Assembly (NCBI GenBank): GCA_035308165.1 | Contig: DATGHC010000010.1 | Location: forward strand, 62,001-126,000 | Direction: 5' to 3' | Origin: DASTCZ01 sp035308165 | GTDB taxonomy: Bacteria; Acidobacteriota; Terriglobia; Acidiferrales; UBA7541 | DNA: 64,000 nucleotides | Shown: positions 15,761 to 24,513 of the stretch, piece after piece | Layout: each line of letters begins with the position of its first letter | How positions within the stretch are numbered: the first letter of the stretch is position 1 | Made by a program: the position numbers and the translations under genes | Notes under the pieces: generated by a model | The model's database searches: none | Seen by the model: the letters and a program-made list of their open reading frames with translations, nothing else | Told to the model about the DNA's origin: nothing

Positions 15761-17080
15761 TTACTTCTTTGCGTGCACTTCGTCCTTAATTACCTCGCCG
15801 CCCTTCATCACAAACGTCACATGCTCCATGATGGTGATGTCCTTCAATGGATCGCCTGAGACGGCGATGAGGTCGGCGAATTTTCCGGCTTCCACCGTGC
15901 CGGTGTCCTTTACCGTGCCGAGCAATTCCGCGGCGTTGGTTGTGGAGGCCTGAATCGCGCCGAGCGTGGTCATGCCACCGCGCACCAAGGCGCTGAACTC
16001 CTTGGAGACGAAGTCCACATCGTCGTCCACACCATAGGCAATTTTCAGGTGATGGCGAAGCGCGCGGGTAAATGCGGGCTGCTGCGCGGCCAGAATCGCC
16101 AAACCTTTTTCCGCCATGATGGGGTCGGCGCCGAGCGACGTTCCTTCTTCCGCGCCGTGCTGAAAGGTGTATAGAGTCGGCACCAGCCAGGTGCCTTTCT
16201 GCTCCATCAGCGTTGCGCCTTCTTCATCGAGCATGGTGCCGTGTTCGATGGAGTCCACCCCGGCGCGAACGGCGGCCTTGATGCCCTCTGTGCCTTCGGC
16301 GTGAACCATTACGTGCTTTCCCGCGCGATGCGCCACTTCCACGGCGCGGGCCATCTGCGCCTCGCTCAACTCCTGAACATTGAAATCGCTGAAGGGATCT
16401 TCGACGCCGCCGGTGGCCATGAGCTTGATCCAATCGGCGCCGTATTTGATGTCGTGGCGGACGGCGTCATTCATTTGATCCACGGTGTTGGCGATATTCG
16501 TAGCGCGGGGCATCTCGCGATCCGGCGCGAGAGGATCGCCATCACCGTGGCCGCCAAAGAGGCTGATGGTTAAGCCTGCCGACTGAATGCGCGGGCCACG
16601 GATCAATCCCTTGCGAACCGCGTCGCGCAAGGCGACATTTCCATAAGAAGGATCGTTTTCGCCCGCTTCGCGCAGCGAGGTGAAGCCGTGGTCCAGCCAC
16701 ACCTGCAAATTGTGCGCGCCCCACAAGGCCGCCATAGGGGAGGACATGCGCAGCCAGGCGGCAGGCGACTGGTCTTTCATATTGCCGAGGATGTGCGCGT
16801 GGCAATCGGCCAGCCCGGGCAAAACTGTTTGCGTGGAAAGATCGATTACCGGCATTCCCACGGGCGCAGTGGCGCCGAGGCTGACGATGCGGTCGTTTTC
16901 AATGGCGATGTAAACATTCGTGGCGTAGTTGCCGGTGCGCACGTCGAGCAACTTTCCCGCAAGGATGGCTACACGCACGGGAGGCTTCGATGCCGGCGGC
17001 GCATTTTGGCCCGATGCTACGAATGCGCCGAAACACGCTGCGCAAATGAGAGCGACAACTTTGTGCAATCTTGTTCTCAC
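15761..17080 (-). CDS. secreted amidohydrolase family protein
   Basis: Metal-dependent hydrolase of 439 residues, of the imidazolonepropionase/Xaa-Pro dipeptidase-like type. Seen: signal peptide (MRTRLHKVVALICAACFGAFVASG), the HxH metal motif in PGLADCHAHIL, YGADWIKLMATGG with the likely bridging Lys, VMVHAEG and SIEHGTML with the later His ligands, and a C-terminal KFADLIAVSGDPLKDI typical of the composite beta domain. It probably cleaves an amide or peptide substrate in the periplasm. The start is the GTG at 17080, with GGGAGG five bases upstream (17091-17086); the ATG codons further upstream lack this. Confidence 0.9.
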   Translation of the reverse strand: MRTRLHKVVALICAACFGAFVASGQNAPPASKPPVRVAILAGKLLDVRTGNYATNVYIAIENDRIVSLGATAPVGMPVIDLSTQTVLPGLADCHAHILGNMKDQSPAAWLRMSSPMAALWGAHNLQVWLDHGFTSLREAGENDPSYGNVALRDAVRKGLIRGPRIQSAGLTISLFGGHGDGDPLAPDREMPRATNIANTVDQMNDAVRHDIKYGADWIKLMATGGVEDPFSDFNVQELSEAQMARAVEVAHRAGKHVMVHAEGTEGIKAAVRAGVDSIEHGTMLDEEGATLMEQKGTWLVPTLYTFQHGAEEGTSLGADPIMAEKGLAILAAQQPAFTRALRHHLKIAYGVDDDVDFVSKEFSALVRGGMTTLGAIQASTTNAAELLGTVKDTGTVEAGKFADLIAVSGDPLKDITIMEHVTFVMKGGEVIKDEVHAKK

Positions 17081-17158
17081 TTTAACCTCCCAAACATTTG
17101 ATTCCATCGCGGCCAGCTTATTCGCCGTCACTGTGATTCACAAGCGCAGATGCAGTGC

Positions 17159-17857
17159 TCACGTCTTTTTTCTTCGCGTGCTCAGGTAGTGGTGCCAGAA
17201 AATGCAAGTGGCCACGCTGCGCCAGGGGCGCCAGACCTCGGACATCTTGTCGAGTTTTTCGGGCGTGGGGCGCTTCCGCAGGCCTTTTACTTGCTGCACG
17301 GCGATTTGCAGCGCAAGGTCGTGAGCGGGCCAAACATCCGGGCGGCGGAGAGCAAACAACAAATAATTTTCCGCTGTCCAAGGACCGATGCCTTTGAGCG
17401 CGGTCAGGCGAACGCGTACGGCTTCATCGTCCATGGCATTTAGCGCGGGGAGGTTTAGGCGCCTCGCCGCCATTTCCTTCGCCAGCAGCCGCGCGTACAA
17501 CATTTTTTGACGGCTGAAACCTGCGGCCTTCAGCTCACGTGTAGTGAGCTTCAGGAAGCGTCCGGGCGTGAGCTGCTTCACTCTGGCGAGGAGCTTGTCG
17601 TAAGCGGCTTTTGCAGAGGCGAGCGAAACCTGCTGCTCCAGGATGAGATAGACCAGCGTCGCGAAGCCCGGCTCGCGCGTCCAAAACGGAGGCGGGCCGT
17701 GCCGCGCGACGACTCCGGCAAGATGTTCATCGCGGCGCGTAAGCTCGGTGATTGCGTGCGCGTGGCCCTGCTCGTCAAGGATGACGAGAATTTCAGATTC
17801 GATGGCCGGTCCATGGGATACCGGTGCATGTCGTTGCGCGGCGGCGGCTCCCATCAT
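17159..17857 (-). CDS. HhH-GPD DNA glycosylase, AlkA-like
   Basis: Base-excision repair glycosylase of 232 residues resembling 3-methyladenine DNA glycosylase II. Seen: the EQQVSLASAKAAYDKL helix, ELKAAGFSRQKMLYARLLA, the helix-hairpin-helix LKGIGPWTAENYLLFAL, and the catalytic Asp in DVWPAHDLALQ. It lacks the N-terminal AlkA domain of E. coli and is closer in length to short AlkA/MAG-like enzymes. The start ATG at 17857 overlaps the stop of the DUF4242 gene (ATGA), so the two are co-translated. Confidence 0.9.
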   Translation of the reverse strand: MMGAAAAQRHAPVSHGPAIESEILVILDEQGHAHAITELTRRDEHLAGVVARHGPPPFWTREPGFATLVYLILEQQVSLASAKAAYDKLLARVKQLTPGRFLKLTTRELKAAGFSRQKMLYARLLAKEMAARRLNLPALNAMDDEAVRVRLTALKGIGPWTAENYLLFALRRPDVWPAHDLALQIAVQQVKGLRKRPTPEKLDKMSEVWRPWRSVATCIFWHHYLSTRRKKT

Positions 17858-18126
17858 TCGGCCGTGGTTGGGTCAATCATGCGGCGGATGGCCGAGATGC
17901 TATTGGCGGGGAAACCGCCCTGCTGGGCGTGCCGGCGAACGACGTCCTCATTGGGCGCGATGTAAACGCAATAAATCTTGTCGTCGGTGACGTAGCTGTG
18001 AAGCCACTGGATTTGGGGGCCCAAATTCTTCAGGACGCCGCAGGATTTCTGTGAGATTCCAGCAATCTGTTCCTGAGTAAGTTTTCCAGCGCCGGGAATT
18101 TCGCGTTCAATCACGTATTTCGGCAC
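17854..18126 (-). CDS. DUF4242 domain protein
   Basis: Small 90-residue protein, nearly all DUF4242: MPKYVIEREIPGAGKLT, ISQKSCGVLKNLGPQIQWLHSYVTDDKIYCVYIAPNED, and the HAQQGGFPANSISAI segment. Related proteins form a ferredoxin-like dimer and at least one binds nickel; the cellular role is unknown. It starts 29 nt after thrS and overlaps the glycosylase start by four bases, so it is the middle of a three-gene unit. Confidence 0.88.
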   Translation of the reverse strand: MPKYVIEREIPGAGKLTQEQIAGISQKSCGVLKNLGPQIQWLHSYVTDDKIYCVYIAPNEDVVRRHAQQGGFPANSISAIRRMIDPTTAE

Positions 18127-18155
18127 GGTAATTGCCCTCCAAATCTCTTGGTTCC

Positions 18156-20093
18156 TCAGCTTGTCGCGCGGGAATCCACTTCATCTTTGAGTGCGGCGAT
18201 AAATTCCGCGAGCGGCTTGGCGCCCTGGTCGCCCTTGCTGCGATGGCGGACGCCCACGGTGCCCGCTTCCGCCTCGCGCCCGCCAACCACCAGCATGTAG
18301 GGGATTTTCTGCAACTGCGCGTCGCGGATTTTGGCCTGGAGTTTTTCGTTGCGTTCGTCGAGCTCGACGCGGAATCCAGCCGCGGAAAGTTTGGCCATGG
18401 TTTCCTTGGCGTAATCATTCTGGCGATCGGTGATGGGCAGCACAATGGCCTGTACCGGTGAGAGCCACGCGGGGAAAGCTCCGGCGTAGAGTTCGATCAG
18501 GTAGGAAACCATGCGCTCCATGGTGCTGATGACGCCGCGGTGAATCATCACCGGGCGATGCACGTGGCCGTCGGCGCCCACGTAGCCGAGCTCAAATTGA
18601 TTGGGCAAATGGAAATCAATTTGAATGGTGGAGTAGGTCTCCTGATGGCCCATGACATCGGCGAGCTGGATATCCAGCTTGGGGCCGTAGAAGGCCGCTT
18701 CGCCGGGCGCAACTGTGTAAGGAAGGGCGAGGGAATCCATGGCTTCCCGCAGCACGCGTTCGCCGTGCGCCCACATTTCGTCGTTGTCCACAAATTTTAC
18801 TTTGTCGTTCCTGTCGCCCAGCGAGAGGCGATAGCTGTATTGGGTGATGCCCAGATCGCGATAAGCGCGCTCCACCAACTTCATCACGTTGATGAATTCT
18901 TCCTTGATTTGTTCGGGGGTGCAGAAAATATGCGCGTCGTTGAGCGTCATGCAGCGGACCCGGCTGAGCCCGCTCAACACGCCCGAGCGCTCATAGCGGT
19001 ACATGGTGCCCAGCTCCGCGAGCTTCACGGGCAAATCGCGGTAGCTGCGCTTCTTGGATTCATAAATCAAAATGTGGTGCGGGCAATTCATGGGCCGCAG
19101 GACCAAATCTTCGGTCTCCATCTCCATTACCGGGAACATATCCTCGTGATAATGGGCCCAATGGCCCGAGCGCTTATACAAATCCACTTTGGCCAAATCA
19201 GGAGTATTCACATGCTGGTAGCCGAGCTCGCGTTCGCGCTCGAGAATGTATTCTTCGAGCAGGCGGCGAATAGTGGCGCCTTTGGGCAGCCAGAGAGGCA
19301 GCCCTGCGCCGACCAAATCACTGACCGTAAATAATTCCAGCTCTTTGCCGATGCGGCGGTGATCGCGGCGCTTGGCTTCCTCCAAGCGATGCAGATAGTC
19401 ATCCAGATCGGCCTTGGTGAAAAAGCACGCGCCGTAAATGCGCTGCAACTGAGGATTGGTTTCCTTACCCTTCCAATAGGCGCCGGAAACGTTCATCAGC
19501 TTGAAGGCTTGAATTTTTCCAGTTCGGGGAATGTGGGGGCCGCGGCAGAAATCGATAAATTTTCCGGTGGTGTAAAAGGAAACCATCGGCTCGATAGCCT
19601 TTTCCTCGACCAGCTCACACTTAAATGTCTGATTGGTTTTGCGGTAAAGCTCCAGCGCTTCGGCTTTGGGGAGCAGCTTGCGCTCGTTGGGGACATCGCG
19701 CGAAGCGATATCATGCATGCGTTTTTCGATGCGCTCCAAATCTTCAGGAGTAAAGGATTCGGCGCGTTCAAATTCGTAGAAGAAGCCGGTCTCGATGGGC
19801 GGGCCGATGCCGAGCTTCACATCTGGGAAAAGTTCGAGTACCGCTGCGGCCAGCAGATGCGCCGCGGAATGGCGGAAGACGAATAGGGCGTCGGGATCTT
19901 TTTCGGTGAGGATTTCAAGCTTGGCGTCGCGCTCGATTGGCCTGGAGAGATCCACCAGCTCGCCGTCCGCGCGGGCGACGAGAGCGGCGCTGGCCAGGCG
20001 CGGGGAAATACTCTTGGCGACCTCGGCGGCGGTGGTGCCGCGGGGCAGGTCGAGGACCTTGCCGTCTTTCAGTGAGATGTGAATGGTCTCCAT
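18156..20093 (-). CDS. thrS: threonyl-tRNA synthetase
   Basis: Class II aminoacyl-tRNA synthetase of 645 residues, full length. TGS domain at residues 1-61, editing domain with HSAAHLLA (75-82) and the FCRGPHIPRTGKI segment, class II motif 2 (MYRYERSGVLSGLSRVRCMTLNDAHIF) and motif 3 (HRGVISTMERMVSYLIE), then an anticodon-binding domain ending in RHRSKGDQGAKPLAEF. It charges tRNA-Thr and edits Ser-tRNA-Thr. I see no T-box in the 170 nt upstream. In many bacteria thrS directly precedes infC; here four kilobases of other genes lie between. Confidence 0.97.
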   Translation of the reverse strand: METIHISLKDGKVLDLPRGTTAAEVAKSISPRLASAALVARADGELVDLSRPIERDAKLEILTEKDPDALFVFRHSAAHLLAAAVLELFPDVKLGIGPPIETGFFYEFERAESFTPEDLERIEKRMHDIASRDVPNERKLLPKAEALELYRKTNQTFKCELVEEKAIEPMVSFYTTGKFIDFCRGPHIPRTGKIQAFKLMNVSGAYWKGKETNPQLQRIYGACFFTKADLDDYLHRLEEAKRRDHRRIGKELELFTVSDLVGAGLPLWLPKGATIRRLLEEYILERERELGYQHVNTPDLAKVDLYKRSGHWAHYHEDMFPVMEMETEDLVLRPMNCPHHILIYESKKRSYRDLPVKLAELGTMYRYERSGVLSGLSRVRCMTLNDAHIFCTPEQIKEEFINVMKLVERAYRDLGITQYSYRLSLGDRNDKVKFVDNDEMWAHGERVLREAMDSLALPYTVAPGEAAFYGPKLDIQLADVMGHQETYSTIQIDFHLPNQFELGYVGADGHVHRPVMIHRGVISTMERMVSYLIELYAGAFPAWLSPVQAIVLPITDRQNDYAKETMAKLSAAGFRVELDERNEKLQAKIRDAQLQKIPYMLVVGGREAEAGTVGVRHRSKGDQGAKPLAEFIAALKDEVDSRATS

Positions 20094-20176
20094 GCGGCTT
20101 TCCCGTTGTGCGGAGAAACACTAAACCTAACAAGGGCGTGGCCGTGGGTCAAGTTGGTGTCAGAAGAAGAAAGATT

Positions 20177-20208
20177 CACCGCAGAGGGCACAGAGAAGGC
20201 AGAGGCAG
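20177..20208. repeat. short CACCGCAGAGG-type interspersed repeat
   Basis: ACCGCAGAGGGCACAGAGAA followed by GGCAGAGGC is a purine-rich, imperfect tandem of GCAGAGG-like units of a kind often scattered between genes in soil bacteria. It lies between thrS and the divergent DUF486 gene. Function unknown. Confidence 0.4.
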
Positions 20209-20265
20209 CAAGGAGAATGCCGAGGGGCGCTGACCCAAAGAGGCGCGTGATATTATTTTTGGCCT

Positions 20266-20598
20266 ATGAGAACCGTGCTGCTTTTGATTTGCTCGAACAT
20301 TTTCATGACCATCGCGTGGTACGGGCACTTGAAATACCGGAAAGCGCCTCTGGCGGCGGCGATTTTGGTGAGCTGGCTGATCGCTTTCGCCGAGTACTGC
20401 TTCCAGGTGCCCGCGAACCGCATCGGGTACGGGGAATTCACGGCGTTCCAGCTGAAGACCATTCAGGAAGTGATCACGCTCTGCGTGTTCGTGGTGTTCG
20501 CGTGGACGTATCTGGGTGAAAGCCCGCGATGGAACCACGCGGTGTCATTCCTCTTTCTGGTGGGCGCCGTGGCGTTCGCGTTCTGGGGGAAATTGTAA
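20266..20598 (+). CDS. DMT family protein (DUF486)
   Basis: Hydrophobic protein of 110 residues with four predicted helices, beginning MRTVLLLICSNIFMTIAWYGHL. The motifs AFAEYCFQVPANRIGYGEFTAFQLKTIQEVITL and WTYLGE are those of DUF486, a drug/metabolite-transporter-like family of small four-helix proteins that probably function as dimers. Substrate unknown. The preceding GAGAATGCCGAGGGG region offers only a weak ribosome-binding site. Confidence 0.9.
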   Translation: MRTVLLLICSNIFMTIAWYGHLKYRKAPLAAAILVSWLIAFAEYCFQVPANRIGYGEFTAFQLKTIQEVITLCVFVVFAWTYLGESPRWNHAVSFLFLVGAVAFAFWGKL

Positions 20599-20609
20599 GC
20601 ACCTGTTCC

Positions 20610-21578
20610 TCATTGAAGGGGCCGAGCGGACGCGCCGCCGGAAAGCTCGGCGCGGAGCGAGGCCAGCGCCTGGCTGGGCGGGCCTGCGCGGAAATAGTGA
20701 CTGGTTTCGGTGTGCTGGTGCAGCTCGAAATAAAAGAGGAACTTGCGGCCGGTGAAATCGTATTGATAGAGCGAGGGGAACCATAGCCCGGGCTCCACTT
20801 CATTTTGCTCGTAGATGAGCTTCGCGCCTCGATTCACTTTGCCGGCGATGCCCCAGGCAAACGAAATCTCGCTGTTGAGATCGGCTTCCAGGAGGACAAG
20901 CTGGGCGGCCTTTTCATCAATCCAGGCGACGGCCGTGGCGTGGCGCAACAGATCTTCTTCGCGCGTTTTTGGCACGAAGGATGGATTGGGATCCAATTTA
21001 AATTTTGCCAGCGTGCGTCCATCGCGTACTTCGCGCCCCATCCAGGTGAAGGTGTAGGCATTGCGGACCGTATTCACGAAGTCTGAGCGATCGTGCATGC
21101 GCTTCTCATATTTTTCGCGGTCGAGTTTGGTTTGCCTGTTGGCCGGATCTTGAGCGGCTTGGAGCGCGCGGGCTACGATGTCCATCTGCTCATGAATCTT
21201 TGCGGGATCGGAGGACTTTCCATTTTCCGCCAGAATGATGCGGCCGGAATTGACGCCGGTGGGCACCACGCGGGAGATCCTATCCTCCACGGCGCTGGCA
21301 TCACCGTCGCGGCCGCGCACTTGGCGGTGTTCGACGCGTTGAAACAGCGGGAGTGCCAGATCGTTGGCATGTTGGTTGACGATGACGCGATCAATGAGCG
21401 CGCGCTGTTCTGCTTCCGTGGGTATGGAGGTGGTCGCCAGGGGAGGGTCGTTTCGCAGCGGACTTGATCGAGGCTGCTGTCCGGCCACGGGTATGGTCAC
21501 GAGCGTGGCACAGAAAATTGCGAAAGTTGCGATCCGGTGTGGCATTCGGGCAGCTCGTTGGGAGGGTGCAGTTCTCAT
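20610..21578 (-). CDS. secreted protein of unknown function
   Basis: Protein of 322 residues with an N-terminal signal sequence (MPHRIATFAIFCATLVTIPVAGQ, preceded by 11 residues if the ATG at 21578 is used; 21545 is the alternative). The mature part contains many aromatic and acidic residues in an alternating pattern (RNAYTFTWMGREVRDGRTLAKFKLDPNPSFVP, AWIDEKAAQLVLLEADLNSEISFAWGIAGKVNRG), which resembles the LolA/LolB-like outer-membrane lipoprotein-sorting fold found in many Acidobacteriota secreted proteins. No lipobox. It converges with the DUF486 gene with an 11-nt gap. Confidence 0.72.
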   Translation of the reverse strand: MRTAPSQRAARMPHRIATFAIFCATLVTIPVAGQQPRSSPLRNDPPLATTSIPTEAEQRALIDRVIVNQHANDLALPLFQRVEHRQVRGRDGDASAVEDRISRVVPTGVNSGRIILAENGKSSDPAKIHEQMDIVARALQAAQDPANRQTKLDREKYEKRMHDRSDFVNTVRNAYTFTWMGREVRDGRTLAKFKLDPNPSFVPKTREEDLLRHATAVAWIDEKAAQLVLLEADLNSEISFAWGIAGKVNRGAKLIYEQNEVEPGLWFPSLYQYDFTGRKFLFYFELHQHTETSHYFRAGPPSQALASLRAELSGGASARPLQ

Positions 21579-21883
21579 AAATAGGGATTCCCTGATTCAA
21601 CGGCAGGATGCTCCAGCGAGGGCCGAAAGTCCAATTCCATAGATTAGGCCCGCGTCATACTCAAATAAACCGCAGTTATGTCATTCGGAACTGGTCCGCC
21701 GGAGAATCCATTTCCTCACCACCCCATGGTATCCTAAAGAGAGGTCTGGAGTTATCCCGCAGGGCAGGCGTTTCCGACGGGTACCTGCAGAAACTTCTCC
21801 TTTTCGCTCTTTTGCGGCTTTCCGGAAACAATCTGGGGCATCTATACGTTTTATAAGGTGAGGATCCACGAGGTCGGAGAAGA

Positions 21884-23185
21884 ATGGGCAAAACAGGCGA
21901 AATAGCACTTCCGGCAAACTTACAGGTGGCGAGAGCGCCTGCTCGCAGGAAGTCATCAAAAGTGGCGTTGGCGGAGACGTTTCGCCTGGCGCTGGACGCC
22001 CTGAACGCCCACAAGTTGCGCAGCTTCCTGACCTTGCTCGGAATTATCCTGGCGGTGGCGACCCTGGTGGGAGTGATGTCGATCGTCTCTGGCCTGAACT
22101 TCTACATATCCGACAAGGTGGCCAATCTGGGTGCGAATGCCTTCGTGGTGAACCGGTTTGGAATCATCACAAACGAGCAAGAGTTTTTGAAGGCTCAAAA
22201 ACGCCCGCTGGTGACTTACGACGATTTCCAGGCGCTGACGGACAGGATGCAACTGGCGAACGCGGTAGCGGTGGTGGAGGGAACCACGCTGGATGTACGC
22301 GGCGCGGACCAACTGGACGAAGATGTGAACGTATTCGGCGTTTCGCCGAATTACACCGACGTGCGGGTGATCGGGCTGGAGCGCGGCCGCCAGCTCAATG
22401 ACGCGGATGATGAGCACCGCTCGCCGGTTTGCGTGTTGGGGATGGATGTGGTCACCAAGCTGTTTCCCAACGTGGAGCCCATCGGAAAATTTGTGCGCGC
22501 CGGGCAGGAAGAATATCAGGTGGTGGGGATAACCGTGCCGCTGGGGACAGTGTTCGGCCAGCCGCAAGACAACTACATCCTGGTGCCGTTTCATACCTGG
22601 GAAAAATCGTTTCACACCGCGCAGAATTCCATGACCATGTTTGTGCAGGCGCGATCCCCGGAATTGATTGACGCGGCGGAGGACGAAGTTCGCGTGATCC
22701 TGCGCGCGCGGCGGCATCAGGCTTACAACGATCCCGACAGTTTTGGAATCATCGGATCGGACTCGATTACGGGCCTGTGGCAACAATTGACCGGAAATAT
22801 TTTTGGAATGGCGATCTATCTGACGGCCGTTTTTCTGGTTGTGGGCGGAATCGTGATCATGAACATCATGCTGGCGAGCGTAACGGAGAGGACCCGGGAG
22901 ATCGGCATTCGCAAGGCACTGGGAGCGCGGCGGACTCATATCGTTATGCAATTTCTGGTGGAAGCCGCGGTGCTGGCCGCCGTCGGCGGATTGATGGGTA
23001 TCGGACTGGCGGAAGGAATTACCTGGTTGGTGCGCGCGACCACCTCCATGCCCATGTCCACACCGCTGAACGCCGTAATCATCGGGCTTACGTTGTCCAC
23101 AGCGGTGGGACTCTTCTTCGGAATTTATCCGGCGATGCGCGCGGCGAAGCTCGATCCCATTGAAGCGTTACGCGCGGAGAACTAG
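21884..23185 (+). CDS. MacB-like ABC transporter permease, first of a pair
   Basis: Permease of 433 residues with the four-helix MacB topology: a soluble N-terminus, helix 1 after LNAHKLRSFLTLLGIILAVATLVG (residues ~43-65), a periplasmic MacB domain, and an FtsX module from about 306 (GGIVIMNIMLASVTERTREIGIRKALGARRTHI) ending in LDPIEALRAEN. MacB-type permeases work as dimers with an ATPase to drive envelope efflux or lipoprotein processes. No ATPase or MacA-like adaptor is adjacent. The ATG at 21884 follows GGAG by five bases. The roughly 300 nt upstream show only an AT-rich TATACG/TATAAG stretch near 21842-21858 that might be a promoter. Confidence 0.88.
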   Translation: MGKTGEIALPANLQVARAPARRKSSKVALAETFRLALDALNAHKLRSFLTLLGIILAVATLVGVMSIVSGLNFYISDKVANLGANAFVVNRFGIITNEQEFLKAQKRPLVTYDDFQALTDRMQLANAVAVVEGTTLDVRGADQLDEDVNVFGVSPNYTDVRVIGLERGRQLNDADDEHRSPVCVLGMDVVTKLFPNVEPIGKFVRAGQEEYQVVGITVPLGTVFGQPQDNYILVPFHTWEKSFHTAQNSMTMFVQARSPELIDAAEDEVRVILRARRHQAYNDPDSFGIIGSDSITGLWQQLTGNIFGMAIYLTAVFLVVGGIVIMNIMLASVTERTREIGIRKALGARRTHIVMQFLVEAAVLAAVGGLMGIGLAEGITWLVRATTSMPMSTPLNAVIIGLTLSTAVGLFFGIYPAMRAAKLDPIEALRAEN

Positions 23186-23208
23186 GCAGGAAGCCAGAGG
23201 AGCGAACC

Positions 23209-24450
23209 ATGGCACAGGGCTCACTTGAAAACTTGAAATTGGGAATGGAAACGCTCCGAGCGCACAAGTTGCGCAGCTTCCTGGCGGTGCTGGGAATCGT
23301 CATCGGCGTCGGAGTGGTCATGATCGTGGTGGCAATCATTCAAGGTTTCCGGCAACAGGTGGTGGATAGCATCAGCTCCTTCGGGGCGGATACCGCATTT
23401 GTGTCCCGGTTTGAGCAGGGCCCGCACGGCGGTGGGAGGCGACCCAAAGAGGAACGCCAGCGGAAGCCCTTGACCATGGAAGATGGCGACGCCATTCGCG
23501 ATATGTGCCCCGCGGTCAGCAACGTCACGGTTTGGATAACGCAGTGGGAGACGCAGCACAAAGTGATGTATCAGACCAATTCGGTGACGGGGATTGATTT
23601 TCGCGGCGCGGAATCGAATTATCCCTTCGTCTATGCCAACGCCACTTTAAGGGAAGGCAGATTTTTTACGGAAAGCGAGAATCAGCACCGGGATGACGTG
23701 GTGGTGCTGGGTGAGGATGCAGCCAAAGCACTGTTCGGATCCCTGCCGGCGACAAATCGGGACGTGCTCATCGACGGTGCGGACTTCCGCGTGATTGGCG
23801 TGCTGGATAAGCCCAAAGGCGGTTTCAACGGCAGTGATGAAGACCGCCGCGTGGTGATTCCCTATCTCACTTTTAAGAAAGTTTACCCAGCGTCGTATGA
23901 GAATTCGATCCGATTCCAGGCCAAACAGGACCAGTTGGACACGGCCGTGGACCAGGCGCGAGAAGTGCTCAGGCGGCGCCGCAATGACGGCTATGACAAG
24001 CCCGACAGTTTTTCGCTGACCACTTCGCAGCAACAGATCCAGGAATTTGATTCCATCATCGGGATGGTGGTGCTGGCCACATTTGTGATCGCTTCGATTG
24101 GATTATTGATTGGCGGCGTGGGAGTGATGAACATCATGCTGGTGAGCGTGACCGAGCGAACGAGAGAAATCGGAGTGCGCAAAGCGATTGGCGCGCGCCG
24201 CAAAGACATTACGCTGCAGTTTTTGTTTGAGGCCATGGCGCTCACTGGAGTCGGCGGCGTGATCGGGGTCATCAGCGTGGAATCCCTGGTGGCCGCCATC
24301 CGCGCTTGGACAGATATGAAAGCCATCGTGCCGTTGTGGGCTGTGCTCCTGGCCCTCACGGTATCGCTGGCCATCGGGTTGATCTTCGGGGTGTGGCCGG
24401 CCATGAAAGCCTCGCGCCTGGATCCGGTGGAAGCGCTGCGCTACGAGTAG
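23209..24450 (+). CDS. MacB-like ABC transporter permease, second of a pair
   Basis: Paralogue of the preceding gene, 413 residues, starting 23 nt after it with an AGAGGAG box. Helix 1 follows LRAHKLRSFLAVLGIVIGVGVVM (residues ~17-40); the FtsX module begins near 283 (GGVGVMNIMLVSVTERTREIGVRKAIGARRKDITLQFLFEA) and ends LDPVEALRYE. The periplasmic domain carries a basic/glycine-rich loop (EQGPHGGGRRPKEERQRK) absent from its partner. The pair probably forms a heterodimeric permease using an ATPase encoded elsewhere. Confidence 0.88.
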   Translation: MAQGSLENLKLGMETLRAHKLRSFLAVLGIVIGVGVVMIVVAIIQGFRQQVVDSISSFGADTAFVSRFEQGPHGGGRRPKEERQRKPLTMEDGDAIRDMCPAVSNVTVWITQWETQHKVMYQTNSVTGIDFRGAESNYPFVYANATLREGRFFTESENQHRDDVVVLGEDAAKALFGSLPATNRDVLIDGADFRVIGVLDKPKGGFNGSDEDRRVVIPYLTFKKVYPASYENSIRFQAKQDQLDTAVDQAREVLRRRRNDGYDKPDSFSLTTSQQQIQEFDSIIGMVVLATFVIASIGLLIGGVGVMNIMLVSVTERTREIGVRKAIGARRKDITLQFLFEAMALTGVGGVIGVISVESLVAAIRAWTDMKAIVPLWAVLLALTVSLAIGLIFGVWPAMKASRLDPVEALRYE

Positions 24451-24513
24451 GACAACATTTACGCCCGCAAAGACTTAAAGCTCCGAGTTTAATTCCTGCG
24501 TTGAAAATCAGAA

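Noticed and set aside
20094..20265. T-box leader for thrS
   Set aside because: No specifier hairpin or T-box consensus and no terminator could be found in the 170 bases.
21956..22951. 331-codon minus-strand frame over the first MacB-like gene
   Set aside because: His/Gln/Arg-rich antisense translation with no family features; the sense frame is clearly a permease.
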